From contig JAGPXD010000005.1 in NCBI GenBank assembly GCA_020746995.1, forward strand, positions 434,001 through 498,000: a DNA stretch of 64,000 nt, read 5' to 3'. Every line of letters begins with the position of its first letter. The first letter of the stretch is position 1. Shown in pieces: positions 53,485 to 64,000 of this stretch. This DNA is from Plectosphaerella cucumerina. Its lineage: Eukaryota > Ascomycota > Sordariomycetes > Glomerellales > Plectosphaerellaceae. The translations under genes and the position numbers were made by a program. The notes under the pieces are model-generated. The model was not told where the DNA came from and did no database searches. It saw only the letters and a program-made list of their open reading frames with translations.

Positions 53485-54943
53485 CTTTTCGAGGCCTCTC
53501 CAAGGTCACCCATTCCACTTGCATTCCGGCGTGATCATGCCCATAAGTTGCTGCCACTGTCTTGGCAGCAATGCCAACCATCGTCATAGAGGCGCCGTCT
53601 TTCGTCTTCTGCCGGCTCTGAGGGACTCAATTTGGCGTAGATACCGTGCGTCGATGCTATAAACAGGCAGAGGAGTCGCTCATTGGCCACCTCGCACAAT
53701 GGATTGGGTGATACTGGCCTCTGCCATGCCGAATGAACCGACTGCCGTTGCAGTACCATGTCCCCTTCTTTCCTCTGCAAGCTCCCATTGGGGCGCCTGG
53801 GCTAAGGAGTAAGCTCGAGCTGGAGTTTTGACTTGGAAAAGCTGGAGAAGCCTTCGGAAATTCAGCTGATTCGATCTCTTGCTGAGGTTTGTCTTAGGTC
53901 TTACCATCTGACGCGTTGATCCCACTTCCCACTTCAACAGAACGCAGAGATTACAATAATTTGAGAAAGAACAAATGGGATTGGAAGTCGTGGAGCCAGG
54001 GATTCTGATGACAGCATTGATACGCGGAAGGATCTGAGGCCATCGTAGTGCTGGGAATCTGAGTGCAGTGATGAAGCTCCGGGTGACCCAGGTGGTCGTC
54101 AGGACAAATATCCGTGGACAAAGTATTCCCTTGGAACATCCACGAAGATACGCCTGCGAAAGAATCTGATGTTCAAGTCGAAAAGAGCACTCCTGCAACA
54201 TGAGATCTCTTGGACAAATCAATAACCTGATGACGTGAATGGATAGGGGCATGGGATCACGGTACATTGGCGTCAACCAAAGTCGACCAGCGGCTATGCG
54301 GCAGATCGGCATACAAGGATTCAGGTAAAGGATTCTCGTACGAGTGATCGTCAGCCAAGGCTGAACACTTCAAAAAGTGATGCACCAGCTACCCACCATC
54401 TCCTGTCCACTTACGATGAGGTCTGATTGTAGCGGCGCTCGAGCCAGCTCGTTCAATATGGTCGAGCTCTCGATGCACTTCAAGGCCAGGAGAGTTGCTC
54501 AGGTCTCATGGAAGCGCGATTTTGTACCTCAGGGGAGTACAATACAGGAGGAAGCTTTGAGCTTACTTCCTGATGGAGGTCAGCGAGTGGCGGAACTTCC
54601 TTCGCCTAGAACAAGCCCTGGCATCAGCAAACGCCTCTTTTCCGGGTGGAGGCGGCGGCCCGAGCCTCCCCCACAGGCACCTGCAGGGGGGCTGACAGGG
54701 GGTGGTGATGGCGGGAGTGCTGGGAGGAGTGAGGGGCGATACGGGGTGTGTGGGGTGAAGGATCGAGGAGCAGCGGCAGGAAGATGCCGCGGAAACATCA
54801 AAATGGAATTAAAGGAACAGATTAAGAACTTGCTTCAAGTTGGTGACGTGTCTCCAATCTGGGAGTGTGCCATCTCCTCGCAAGAGACCACAACAATCGG
54901 CTCCTATCCAATACAGCATGTATCCAACATGTCCCAGGCCTAC
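53485..54943. other. Intergenic
   Basis: About 1.46 kb upstream of the small secreted protein and downstream of the 2OG oxygenase. Reading frames of up to 283 codons occur but the longest overlaps the oxygenase antisense and none shows a domain. A Gly/Pro-coding GC-rich patch lies at about 54640-54790. Confidence 0.5.
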
Positions 54944-56197
54944 TTAGGCATGGTACTGCCCCTTAAATCCGGGAAGAATCTCCTTCCCATCCTCCTCTTT
55001 GTACGCTCCAGTCTTGCGCTGCTGCCACGTCTGCTTGAGAGTGGTGAACTCGCCCATGTTAGGCACCGGATATCCGCCCCTTTCAAACTCATTCTGCGTC
55101 GCTCCCGCGCGCTTCAGCACTGGAGAATCAACGGTCTTCAAGACCAGATCGTTCTGGGGACGTGCAAAGTACAGGAGACCCAGGCGATCGACATGTTGTT
55201 GGTCCTTGGGCGGCGCAGACACCTATGATGAGTTAGCACACGAATGAGACACGAGATACCGACAAAGGGACGTACCCTGTGCACTGTCGACTTGATGTAC
55301 CCTCCAGTCAGGAAGCTGAGGGCGTCGCAGGTGTTGACTGTCAGGCTCCCGTCCAGCGGTTTGGCCCACTTCCACTCCCCTGTCTCGTGGTCTTTGATCT
55401 GCAGAGCAGCGACGGGCTGTCTGAAGAGGAGGGTGATAGTACCCAGATCGGTGTGGCCGAGGGACCACAGGCCGTCGCTCAATTGCTCAAGTTCTTGAGG
55501 CGAGAACTTAGAGTACTTCATGTACCGCAGGTGAGACTCATCGTGGACGTCCCACCGGTGCACCTTGGTGAAGAAGTCGGGCGGGAGCTCAAGTGAGATG
55601 GCGATCAGGTGGAGAAGGGGGTCGAGGACTTTGTCGTGCAGCTCCTTTGCGAAAGACTCAATCAAGGCTTTCTTTTCCTCGAGGAGCTTGGGAAGGGGTT
55701 GTGTGATATGTCCATCCTTGGCTATGGTGTATCAGCGACCATCTCTTCCGTAAGGTCTGTCCGATGCAACTTACTCGCCATATTCCACACCTCCGTCTTG
55801 TCCCTGATGCCGCCGCTCAGCACTCGCCGGCCTGCGGGGCGGTAGCCGTTGTAGTCGCCCGAGTCCAGATCCGGCTGATACTTGAGCTTCTCTTCCTCCG
55901 GGAGCTCATAGAACTGCTGTCCCAGAGAGAATTGTGTGTCGACATCATCCTGTGATATGCCATAGTTGGTGACGTAGAAGAAGCCCTTCGTGCGGATTGC
56001 CTCAAGCAGTGTCTTGGCCAAGGCAGCATTGCCCTCTTCGGAACCATATTGCGCGAGGTCGATAGTTGGAACTGGAAGTGAAAGTCAGTCGGTGTGTCGT
56101 CCTGAGTTGAAGCTTGCGACATACGATCAGCCCAGTCGAGGTTCTCCTTTGTCTCGGCGACGTGGGTGTATTGGTAAAGTTGGACGGCTGACGGCAT
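54944..56197 (-). CDS. 2OG-Fe(II) oxygenase, isopenicillin-N-synthase-like
   Basis: Exons 56125-56197, 55775-56071, 55276-55721 and 54944-55222 give 364 aa. The N-terminal DIOX_N region has LPTIDLAQYG and GFFYVTNYGI, and RRVLSGGIRDKTEVWNM. The core carries the iron ligands in SLGHTDLGTITLLF (His and Asp) and the distal His in STVHRVSAPP, which is only complete when exons 3 and 4 are joined; the R of HRV and downstream Ser-type position binds 2-oxoglutarate in the family. Cytosolic oxygenase acting on a small molecule; substrate unknown. It is divergent from the Dal5-like symporter. Confidence 0.88.
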
Positions 56198-57016
56198 GGT
56201 GGCAGCTGAGGATGTGTAAAGGCCAAGAAAGATGGATATGTCGTGATTGAAATCGCGGAGATACACCCCTTTCTTTAACCATATCCATCCGTTTCCTCCT
56301 TCCCTGTCATCCTGCTGGCAAGCCGACATCGCGTCTCAACGCGCCTCGATCGCCGACGTTCATCACGCAAGTCAGCGGCGAAATGTCGTGCTCGCCCCCC
56401 GGGATCACGTCGGCACCCCGCTCTCAACCCCCGAACCGGCCTCCGCGCCGTCTCGTTGGCGGGCCGGTCACCATTGAGGGTCCATGGCGATGTCGCCATC
56501 TCGGAGCCCAAGGAGCTTGACCAATGGCCGACGTCCGTCCCCGACTCGGCTCCCGAAATCCACGGCCATCCGTTTTCCGCAGCCATTGTCCGGGCCTCCG
56601 ACTTACAAGGCCAAGGAAGATAGGGATTTATCGAGAAAAAGACAGTCCAATCGCTCAGAGGCGTTCGTCAGCTTCGGCGGAGAACCGGGGATCGCGCCGC
56701 GTGCCTGGCGGCCGTTAGTGGCCGGACGCCACGATGAAAATATGCCGAAATGACCCGCTAGGTGGCCATCGGTACTTCGCCGGTGTTCAACCTCCGCGGG
56801 ACCATGTTGCATGGCCGGCGGGGTGATCTTGGTGATCCTGAGCTCGTCATTGCCGACAGCGGACGTGGGGGGTATGAGAGAAAGGTCTGTTTCTGCAGCA
56901 GATAGACTCGCGCTGTCATGTTAAAAGCAGCTCTCTCCACTTGAATTTGGTGCTGCTGATCTGCAGCTCTTGCATACCACTTTGTCGTCTGTCTTTGCTG
57001 CCCGAAGCCAAGCAAG
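56198..57016. promoter_or_regulatory. Shared divergent promoter, 2OG oxygenase / Dal5-like symporter
   Basis: 819 bp between the divergent start codons. No TATA box stands out. The plus-strand frame 56484-56753 is open but has no recognisable content. Confidence 0.5.
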
Positions 57017-58842
57017 ATGGGTGTCCTCGCTTCGGTCAAGCAGAACAAAGTTGGTGCGGTGGTCATCTCTGTCTTCGACTGGTATCGTACGTCTCAAGCC
57101 CAACACGCTCTTGATTGGTGGAATCTCGGACTAATCATTCCAGCTTCGCACTATCCGAAGGAAGAGAGGAAGCTGCTGCGGAAGCTCGACCTTGCCATTC
57201 TCATCTTTGGGTGTCTGAGCTGTAAGTTGGACGCCATTGACAGGTGTGGCATCGATACTAATCCGTGGTAGTCTTCTGCCGCGTGAGTGCCACGGCAAAC
57301 GACAAATTCAAACCTTGCTGACCCATATTAGTTTCTTGGTCAACAAAACATCACAAATGCATATGTCTCGGGCATGAGAGAGGACCTCGGCGCCTTTGGA
57401 AATGAGCTCAACTACTATGTCGTGGCTTACAACACGGCCTATGTCCTTGGCCAAGTTCCGCTCATGACCCTACAGACGAAGGGAAAGCTGTTTGTCTCTC
57501 TCGATCAAATGCCTATGACTGCTTCATCTGCTGACTTTGTCCAGGGCACCCTTCCTCCTGCCATCGCTGCAAATCCTATGGGCCATCATCGCCTTCTGCC
57601 AGTCCGAAATCCAGCACAGCTGGCACTTGTACATTCTGCGCGCCCTGACGGGATTTCTCGAGGCATCTTCTTTCGGCGGGACCCATCTGATCCGTGAGTC
57701 CAACCTGCCCCTTATCGTTCGACATTGAACCCCATTGACACATCATAGTTGGCTCCTGGTTCAAGAATGAGGAGCTCTTCAAGCGAGCAGGCGTTTGGTT
57801 CATGGGAAACTCACTCGGCTCCATGTTCTCCGGCTACCTCCAGGCAGCGGCCTATCGAAACCTGGACGGCGTGTACGGTCGTGCGGGATGGCGCTGGCTC
57901 TTCATCGTTCAGGGCATCATCACCCTGCCTCTCGCTTTCCTCGGGTTCTTTGTCTGGCCGGGCCTACCCACTTCGCCGCGCCGATGGTACATGACTGCTG
58001 AGGAGCACTCGCTAGCCGTCAAGCGCATCCCGACAGTCGAGCAGGAGGGCATCACTTGGAAGACGTTCAAGTACACCCTGAGCCGGCCGATGTGGTGGAT
58101 CTGCGTCTCCTGCTACATCATGCTCTGCCAGGCGCACTACTGGACGGGGTACATGGCGCTCTGGCTACGATCTACCGGATACTCGATCGAGCTGGTCAAC
58201 ATTCTGCCGACCTTCATCGACCTTCTGCGAGCATTGTCCTCGTGGCTTGGCACGACCCTGGCGGGGTGCTTGAGCCTGCGCGGTCTCTGGACGTTCCAGG
58301 CGTCCTTCGTCTTCTTCGCTTGCATCGTGCTCTCAGCGTGGACGGTTCCCGACGGCCTCAAATTTGCAGCCTTTTACTTTGGCGGCTTTTCCGGCATGGC
58401 ATCACCAATTTTGTACTCTTGGGTCAACTCAACGCTCAAGGAGAACTACGGAGAGCGTGGCCTCATCATCTCATCAATGATGACGCTCGGCTTCTGCAAC
58501 CAGATTTGGATTCCGCTCTTCACCTTCCCGACGGTTGAAGCGCCGCGCTTCCCCAATGGGTACCCGGCGGCAACGGTGTTCGAGTTCACCATGTGGGCCA
58601 TTCTGATGGGCGGGGTGTGGTACATGAAGAGGTGGAAGGCGAAGCACCCGGACCTCGAGATGCGGCTTGCTGCCGGCGAGGCGGCTGCAGGTGGTGCTGA
58701 GTCGGACTCGCCCGAGTGGGGGAGCCTGAGTGGCAAGGATGTGGCCAAGGACGCGGCCAAGGAGACGAACTCTCGTTCTGTCGAGGATGGATCCGAGACA
58801 GTGTTTGGGGAAAGGCAAGCTGCTGCCAAGACGCTGTCGTGA
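57017..58842 (+). CDS. MFS anion:cation symporter, Dal5/allantoate-permease-like
   Basis: Six exons: 57017-57086, 57144-57221, 57272-57282, 57332-57489, 57545-57693 and 57749-58842; 519 aa. Exon 3 is only 11 nt and is needed to join the helix 1 sequence LAILIFGCLS-FFCR-FLGQQNITNAYVSGM. The N-terminal YPKEERKLLRKLDLAIL and QNITNAYVSGMREDL are characteristic of the anion:cation symporter family that takes up allantoate, nicotinate or other carboxylates with protons. WHLYILRALTGFLEASSFGG and WFKNEELFKRAGVWFMGNSLG are the typical helix 4-5 motifs. Plasma membrane importer; the divergent oxygenase may process the same substrate. Confidence 0.88.
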
Positions 58843-59194
58843 AATAGGTACCAGATGGACAAACAGCGGGGAGAGGGGCAAACAGAGGCATCGCACCACG
58901 TACGCCCCACGCGGCAGATGACCTTGTATCCTAGTCTTGCTTCTGGTTAGATCCTCTCTAAATACCATGTATTCCTGCAAATTAGACCGGAGAAAAACAT
59001 CGGTCGCAGGTTCATTGGCACGAGGAATGATTGAACATGGAATATTATTGTCCACTATTTACGAGAACTGTCCAAAGCTTCTGCTATAGAGACAAGCCAA
59101 TGCGAGTAGCTACTGTAGCCTGTCGAGACCGAATGGCCGAGTGCTACAAAATGACTGGCATCTCAAAGCGACAGCTGAACGACGCTTGACACGT
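58843..59194. other. Intergenic between convergent genes
   Basis: 352 bp separating the stop codons of the Dal5-like symporter (plus) and the sugar transporter (minus); contains both 3-prime UTRs. A/T-rich around 58960-59050. Nothing else seen. Confidence 0.6.
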
Positions 59195-60873
59195 CTACTC
59201 GTCGTCCTGGGCGTCGACGAGAGTCTCGGGCCACTTGCGGGCGTTGACGTGACGCTTGAAGAGGATATCGATCTCACGGTACGAGCGGTGCTGCATCTCA
59301 GGCAGGAAGAAGTAGGCCATGATTGTGCAGAACAGACCAGTGCCACCCCAGACGTAGCCGCACTTGGCACCGAGGTTGGCACCGTTGACGCTGAGCATCC
59401 AGGCGGACAGGTAGATGCAGGGGATGTTGACAATGTAGTAGCAGCCACGGCCGATACCGGTGGTCAGGGGACGCAGGCGGATGGAAGAGGTCTCGCCGAT
59501 GATGACCCAAGAGGCGGGGGCGGGGCCGAGGGTGAAGAGGACGGAGACGATGAGGCCGAGAGAGGCCTGAGCGAGGGCCTGGGGCCTGGCCGTCGGGTCA
59601 CCAATGGAGGCAGCGACACCGAGAGCGACGAGCAGGACGACGTTGAAGGCGGAACCCCAGACGTAGATGGTGCGACGGCCGAGGTAAGTGGTCAAGATCC
59701 AGGAAAGCATGACCATGACGACCTGCAGACCGGAGGTGATGAGACCCAGGGCGAAAGCCAGCTGGTCGCCCATACCGGCGCTCTGGAAGAAGACGACGGC
59801 CTGGTTGGCGATGAGGTTACCAGTAAGGTTCTGGGCGGCGTAGACACCGCAGACGATGAGGGTGCGGTAGCGGTCGGTGCCCTTCCACAGCTCAATCAGG
59901 TTGGGCTCCTTATTGTTGGCCTCGAGCTCGACAGTGCGGCGCATCATGGCAACAGAGTCATTGACCTTCTCGGGGCTGAGCTTGGAGCCGAGGCGGGCAA
60001 TGGAGCGCGCGGCCTCCTCAAGGCGGCCCTTGCGGACAAGCCACCAGGGCGACTCGGGGGCAAGGAACATGAGGATGGCGAGCGGGGTGGGGAACATCCA
60101 CTGCAGGGCGCTGGGAACACGGTAGGCGTCGGAGCTCATGTCCTCGGCGTAGGTGTAGGAGATGCCCGTGACGATGATGGAGCCGAAGGCCCAGAACATC
60201 TGGAGCATCTGCGTGGCGGGGGCGCGCAGGGGGATGGGCACGATCTCGGAGCAGTAGGCAGGGGAGTTGGCGATGAAGACGCCCCAGGGAATACCGGCGG
60301 TGAGCTGGGAGACGAGGAAGACAGGGAGGCTGTTTCCGAAGTAGATGATGAAGATGAAGGCGTTGAGGAACATGAGGGCGATGATGGTAGCCCAGCGGTA
60401 GCCGATCCAGGAGGTGAGGGGACCGGCGAGAACGACGCCGATGATGGCACCGATGGGGCCGCCCATCTGCAGAGCCGACTGCCACTCAGCCGTCAGGGCC
60501 ATTTCGCCGTTGGGAGACATGATGCCGAAGTGCTGCTTGAAGGCGGGGAGGGCGACGAAGTTGCCCATGAGGAACACGCAGTACGACTCCATGATCTGCG
60601 AGGGGCGAAACGAGTCAGCGATGAGATTTGCCAAGCGCGGGGAAGAAGAGGGGAGCGTACGATGGTGCAGGACATGATGAACGCCCAGAGAGCGGCCATG
60701 GGGTACTCGCGGAGGGCCTGGAGCACGCCCATGTTGTGCTCGAGGTTCTCGGCCTCGATGGCATCCTGCTTGAGGTTGGCGTCGCGGGTCTTCTCATCGA
60801 CGTAGGCATGCTCGACGGGGGTGTCGTGCCCCTGCACCTCGGGGGCGCCCGACTTTTCGACGTTGCTGCTCAT
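59195..60873 (-). CDS. MFS sugar transporter, maltose/alpha-glucoside permease type
   Basis: Exons 60661-60873 and 59195-60595 give 537 aa. Sugar-porter family: proton-coupled import across the plasma membrane. Visible signatures are the PESPWWLVRKGR motif after helix 6, DRYRTLIVCGVYAAQNLTGN with the Q-N of substrate binding in helix 7, YLGRRTIYVWG, GETSSIRLRPLTTGIGR and PEMQHRSYREID at the end of helix 12. The N-terminal ENLEHNMGVLQALREYPMAALWA resembles fungal MAL61-type permeases. The splice joins MSCTI to IMESYCVF within helix 1. The opposite strand is open for over 550 codons, but this is a compositional shadow. Short repeats in the upstream region may be regulatory. Confidence 0.92.
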
Positions 60874-61254
60874 GGTTGCGGTTGAGGCAGACAGAGAAGA
60901 GGGGGAGGATGGGAGGGACGTGAGGAAGAGAGAGGCTCGGGGAGAGAGAATCCGTGAATGGGAAGTGCTCGGCGCGGTCCTTTTGAATGCAACGGTTTCC
61001 TACTCCTCCTCTCACTCGCGTCTAGAGCTTTTTTCCCATGGAGCCCCCATCCATGCTACCTCCCCCGGACGGGGAGGGGGGTGTGGCCCACGTCTTCCTC
61101 GGGGGAATGTGGGCCAGGATGAGAGAGAGAGCATCGAACAGCAAATCCGGGCCAGAACTCGGACGTTAGGCTGGGCCCGGGGTGGAGGGGGGGCCAAGGG
61201 GAGGAAGGGAAGTCTGGGGTTCGCGCGTGGTGTCTCTCCTTCATCTCGAACATG

Positions 61255-61395
61255 TTAGACGCGCCTATCACAGCGGTCCAAGCCCTCTGCCCCCGGCGGA
61301 CGGCATCCAGGGGGGGACCATCTGGGATGACCATCTGGGATTCGTATCACCGCCCGTCGTGTACCGTGCTCCCCCTCCTTAGACGCACCTATCAC
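61255..61395 (+). repeat. Pair of 17-bp direct repeats
   Basis: TTAGACGCGCCTATCAC at 61255-61271 and TTAGACGCACCTATCAC at 61379-61395 match at 16 of 17 positions, 124 bp apart. They lie 380-520 bp upstream of the sugar transporter start codon. Confidence 0.7.
61316..61341 (+). repeat. Tandem 13-bp direct repeat
   Basis: GACCATCTGGGAT occurs twice head to tail with no mismatch, between the two 17-bp direct repeats upstream of the sugar transporter. Confidence 0.75.
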
Positions 61396-64000
61396 GAATG
61401 AACCGTGTGCCGGCCTCCCTTGTCACTGGTGTCAGCGGCGCCCCAAGAGCCGGCACCCGTGAGAGGGAGGGAAGCGGAAGGGGTAAAGGGCGATTTAATC
61501 TAACGCCCGCCAGCCAACCGGCAAAAAGCTTGATCCACCCCTTGATCCTGCGGCCCTCAAGGCTCAAGCTCACTGGGCAGTGGACACGACCGAGGCAGCG
61601 AGGCAACGGGGGCGGCGACAGGGTGCTGTTTGCGGTTAGTTCAATGAGAAGCCTCCCCCGCAGCCACCCCGCAGCCACCTCCGGGTTCAAGACGGGAGGC
61701 TCCCAGGCTCCTACAGGCTGTCCAGGTGCCTCTTCAGGGCCTTCCCTGGCTTCCCTGACTTCCATCCCCGACGCCATCGGCAACCATCACACCACCTCGC
61801 ACGGCGTCACTGCGGCGTGGGTCCTCTTCTGCCCCGTTTCCCCCCCAGGCGTTGGCCAGTTGCCGGCATCCAGCCCGGCCCCAATTCCCCCGACAATCAC
61901 CAACACCCGACCCCCTCTTCCGCCCTCTGCTTCTCCAATTTCTCCATCCAGCTCCTCGCGCCGTGGGCTCTCGAAAGAATGACGAGCGGAACTCCAGTCA
62001 AGCGTGTGCCCTGGCGTCCGCTTCCAGGTCCACCCCCGGCTACAACGGCACGCCCAGCATGGCGCTATGTCGCCTGGTCCGCCCCTCCCCGGCTCCAGCA
62101 TGCCCCCCGCGGGATGATCCCCCGACTCAGACGCACATCTCGCGATAGCGATACACCGAAGGCGCCTGTAACAAGTATCGGAACGCGGGGATCCCGCCTT
62201 TTCTCTCCAACGCCTCTTTTCAGTTCGTCCAGTTCTTCTCCAAGAGTTCGCCTCTGGGTTCTGGGGAAGCCTTGGACGGACGGCAAGTGACACCCGACGG
62301 GTCATCTGGGGTGCGTTGGGCCAAGGGGCGCCGTCGCATCTATCGCTTCTCTTTGTGTCGCATCCGCTGTGACCTTCCTTCCCACGCGCTGGATCAGTCC
62401 AGGCTTGGGGGAGCGTCCGCCCGGAGCGTGTGTGCGCATTGCATGAGTTGCTTCTCCTCTGCCTCCTGCTGACCATCATCACGAGCAAGCGCCGGCTGGC
62501 GAACCACTCATAAGTCGCTTCCTAGCTTCGCAGAATGTAACATTCCAATCCTGAAACCTCCCCAGTCGTTGGCCCCCCAGCAGGCCCCGTTGCCTGCCCG
62601 CTGTTCACCCGCCCCCCAGGCCCCAGCGATCCACCCGTTAGCCATCTGTGCCAAGGCCCAACTCAATAATGACCTGTTTGTCCAGGGGATGTCGGTCATG
62701 CCAAGTCCACTCTCGGCCGGGTGCTATGCCATGGGGAAGGGAACTGGACGTCGCACGACGGGCTGGCTGGATGCGGTTTGGCGGTCCAGCGCCGAGCCGT
62801 CGGCTGAGTTGGTCCTGTTTGCCCTTCGTGGTCATTTCCAGCGCTAGTTGGCAGATATCCGAAGCGCCTCGTGTCAGTCCGAGGCGACGCAAGTCCGCGT
62901 GTCTGACATGCGCCTGAGCATGGCGCAACCAAAGTCCATATTTTCGATCTTGCCGAGGCGCTAAAATCGAACCCGCTTGGCCTCTGCCAGGGCATCGCTT
63001 GCCAACCCGCCGAGGACTTGGAAGGAGCTTGTTGAAGGGCTTGACGGGGACAGCGGGGCGGATGGACAAGATGGGTTCGTTCGGTCGGTCCAGCCGAGCG
63101 TTGAGCCGAGCCGGCCTCTGTTTCCGTTGGCTTGAACTCGGCCTCGGCAACTCCCGGATGACTAACGCCAGGTCACATGCCCGACGCGGACGGCCCCGAC
63201 CTCTTTGCTTCGGGTGGGGTCCACTTCAGAACAGCATCGCCTTGGATCGGCAGCGTCGACTTCGAGCCGTTCGCATTCTGCCACGCAGACTTGACAGCGT
63301 CGACGCGTGGCTTCTAACCCTCTATGCGATCCATATCCGCCCAGGAATTCAAAACATCTTACCGTGCCCAGCCTCGGGTGCTGCAGGTGGTGCGGCTGAA
63401 GCGAGATGTCTTCGGAACTTTTTCTCTTGCGCACCCATGACAAGTCGACATTTCACCGGATAGCTGCCTCAGCCCTGGTACCCGCGCAACCACGACGAGG
63501 ACCCCGGACCATGGCAGACAAGGTTTTCCCTCCCGCCGTGCAGGCACCCAGATTGCCAAGGGGGAAAGCGCCGCTGGTGGAACCTTGAGATGTCCCAACA
63601 GTGACACCCCACACGCACCAGACCGACCCGACAAACCAGGCGCGAAAGCTCATCTTCTGGCGACGGCGCGATGAGTAGCTTGACAGCCTCGTGTGCCGGG
63701 TGCCATGTCCTCGGCGTCGTCAATCACTACCCGGGCAAATGGGCTGCGTGTGTCCTAGGAATCGATGTCAGGGGTGTGGGGGTAAGATATCCGGCCAGCA
63801 CCTCCCAAGCTCCCAGAGAAGCGCACGAAACACACGCCGTCCAGATCGGGACATACATGAGATTCTCTTTCCCAAGGCTCGGGGTGCGGGGAACGTGCCG
63901 TGGTATTGCTGAAGCGCCAAGCACCATGCACTGGACCATGCCGGAGAGACCCTTCCAAGCTGGAGTCAGGGAGGACCCAGAGAACGTTGACAGTCTTGAC

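Larger units (their letters stand above)
60874..64000. other. Long intergenic region
   Basis: About 3.1 kb, GC-rich, with several frames of 100-230 codons on both strands. None has a domain, signal peptide or plausible intron set, and translations are rich in Arg, Pro, Ser. Contains the direct repeats listed separately within the first 0.55 kb and many short G- or C-runs (for example 61064-61083). Confidence 0.5.

Noticed and set aside
54377..55228. 283-codon plus-strand frame
   Set aside because: Its second half is antisense to the 2OG oxygenase exon 4 and the first half has no recognisable content.
59141..60805. 554-codon open frame on the plus strand
   Set aside because: Antisense to the sugar transporter; Asp/Glu/Gly-rich composition without domains, expected from third-position G/C bias.
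61787..62488. 233-codon minus-strand frame in the last intergenic region
   Set aside because: Arg/Ser/Pro-rich, no domain, no signal peptide, overlapped by equally long frames on the other strand.

Overview
The window is chromosomal DNA of a filamentous ascomycete, most likely a Sordariomycete and possibly close to Colletotrichum. The evidence is: short introns (about 47-90 nt) with GTANGT donors, CTAAC/CTGAC branch sites and CAG acceptors; GC-rich coding sequence; Zn2Cys6 regulator, Pth11-like receptor, GFA-family, Dal5-like and DHA-type transporter genes; and a THI4 gene preceded by a fungal TPP riboswitch. No transposon, prophage, CRISPR array or rRNA was seen. Nearly all exon structures below were built by hand from splice signals and reading-frame continuity, so exact boundaries are inference.

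Left third (0.9-20.9 kb): methionine aminopeptidase 1 and N-myristoyltransferase are transcribed divergently from one 0.88-kb promoter, so two successive steps of protein N-terminal processing sit side by side. Next come an alpha/beta hydrolase, a 900-aa ZZ-finger/EF-hand membrane protein, two secreted proteins (a proline-rich one and a three-repeat cysteine-rich one), a DHA-type MFS transporter, a GFA-family protein, a cysteine-rich probable GPI-anchored surface protein, and a 14-TM-type MFS transporter with a PEK hexapeptide repeat at its N terminus.

Middle third (21.1-42.7 kb): an intron-containing tRNA-Ser-like gene whose best-fitting anticodon is UCA; an NAD-binding epimerase-like protein; a Zn2Cys6 regulator divergent from a full-length ABCB multidrug transporter (a likely regulator/pump pair); a feruloyl esterase/tannase; a PMCA-type calcium ATPase; an unknown polytopic membrane protein; and THI4 with a well-preserved TPP aptamer, a two-codon uORF and a 5-prime UTR intron in its leader.

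Right third (44-64 kb): phosphoinositide-specific phospholipase C, a BAHD-like acyltransferase, a canonical intron-containing tRNA-Ser(CGA), a short-chain dehydrogenase, a Pth11-type receptor, a small six-cysteine secreted protein whose cysteine-rich part lies in a different frame from its signal peptide, a 2OG-Fe(II) oxygenase divergent from a Dal5-like anion symporter, and a sugar (MAL-type) transporter. The last 3.1 kb holds no supportable gene but carries short direct repeats upstream of the sugar transporter.

Taken together this is an accessory-flavoured but intact euchromatic region: transport, secretion, surface sensing and detoxification genes interspersed with a few core housekeeping genes (MetAP1, NMT, THI4, PLC, calcium pump).
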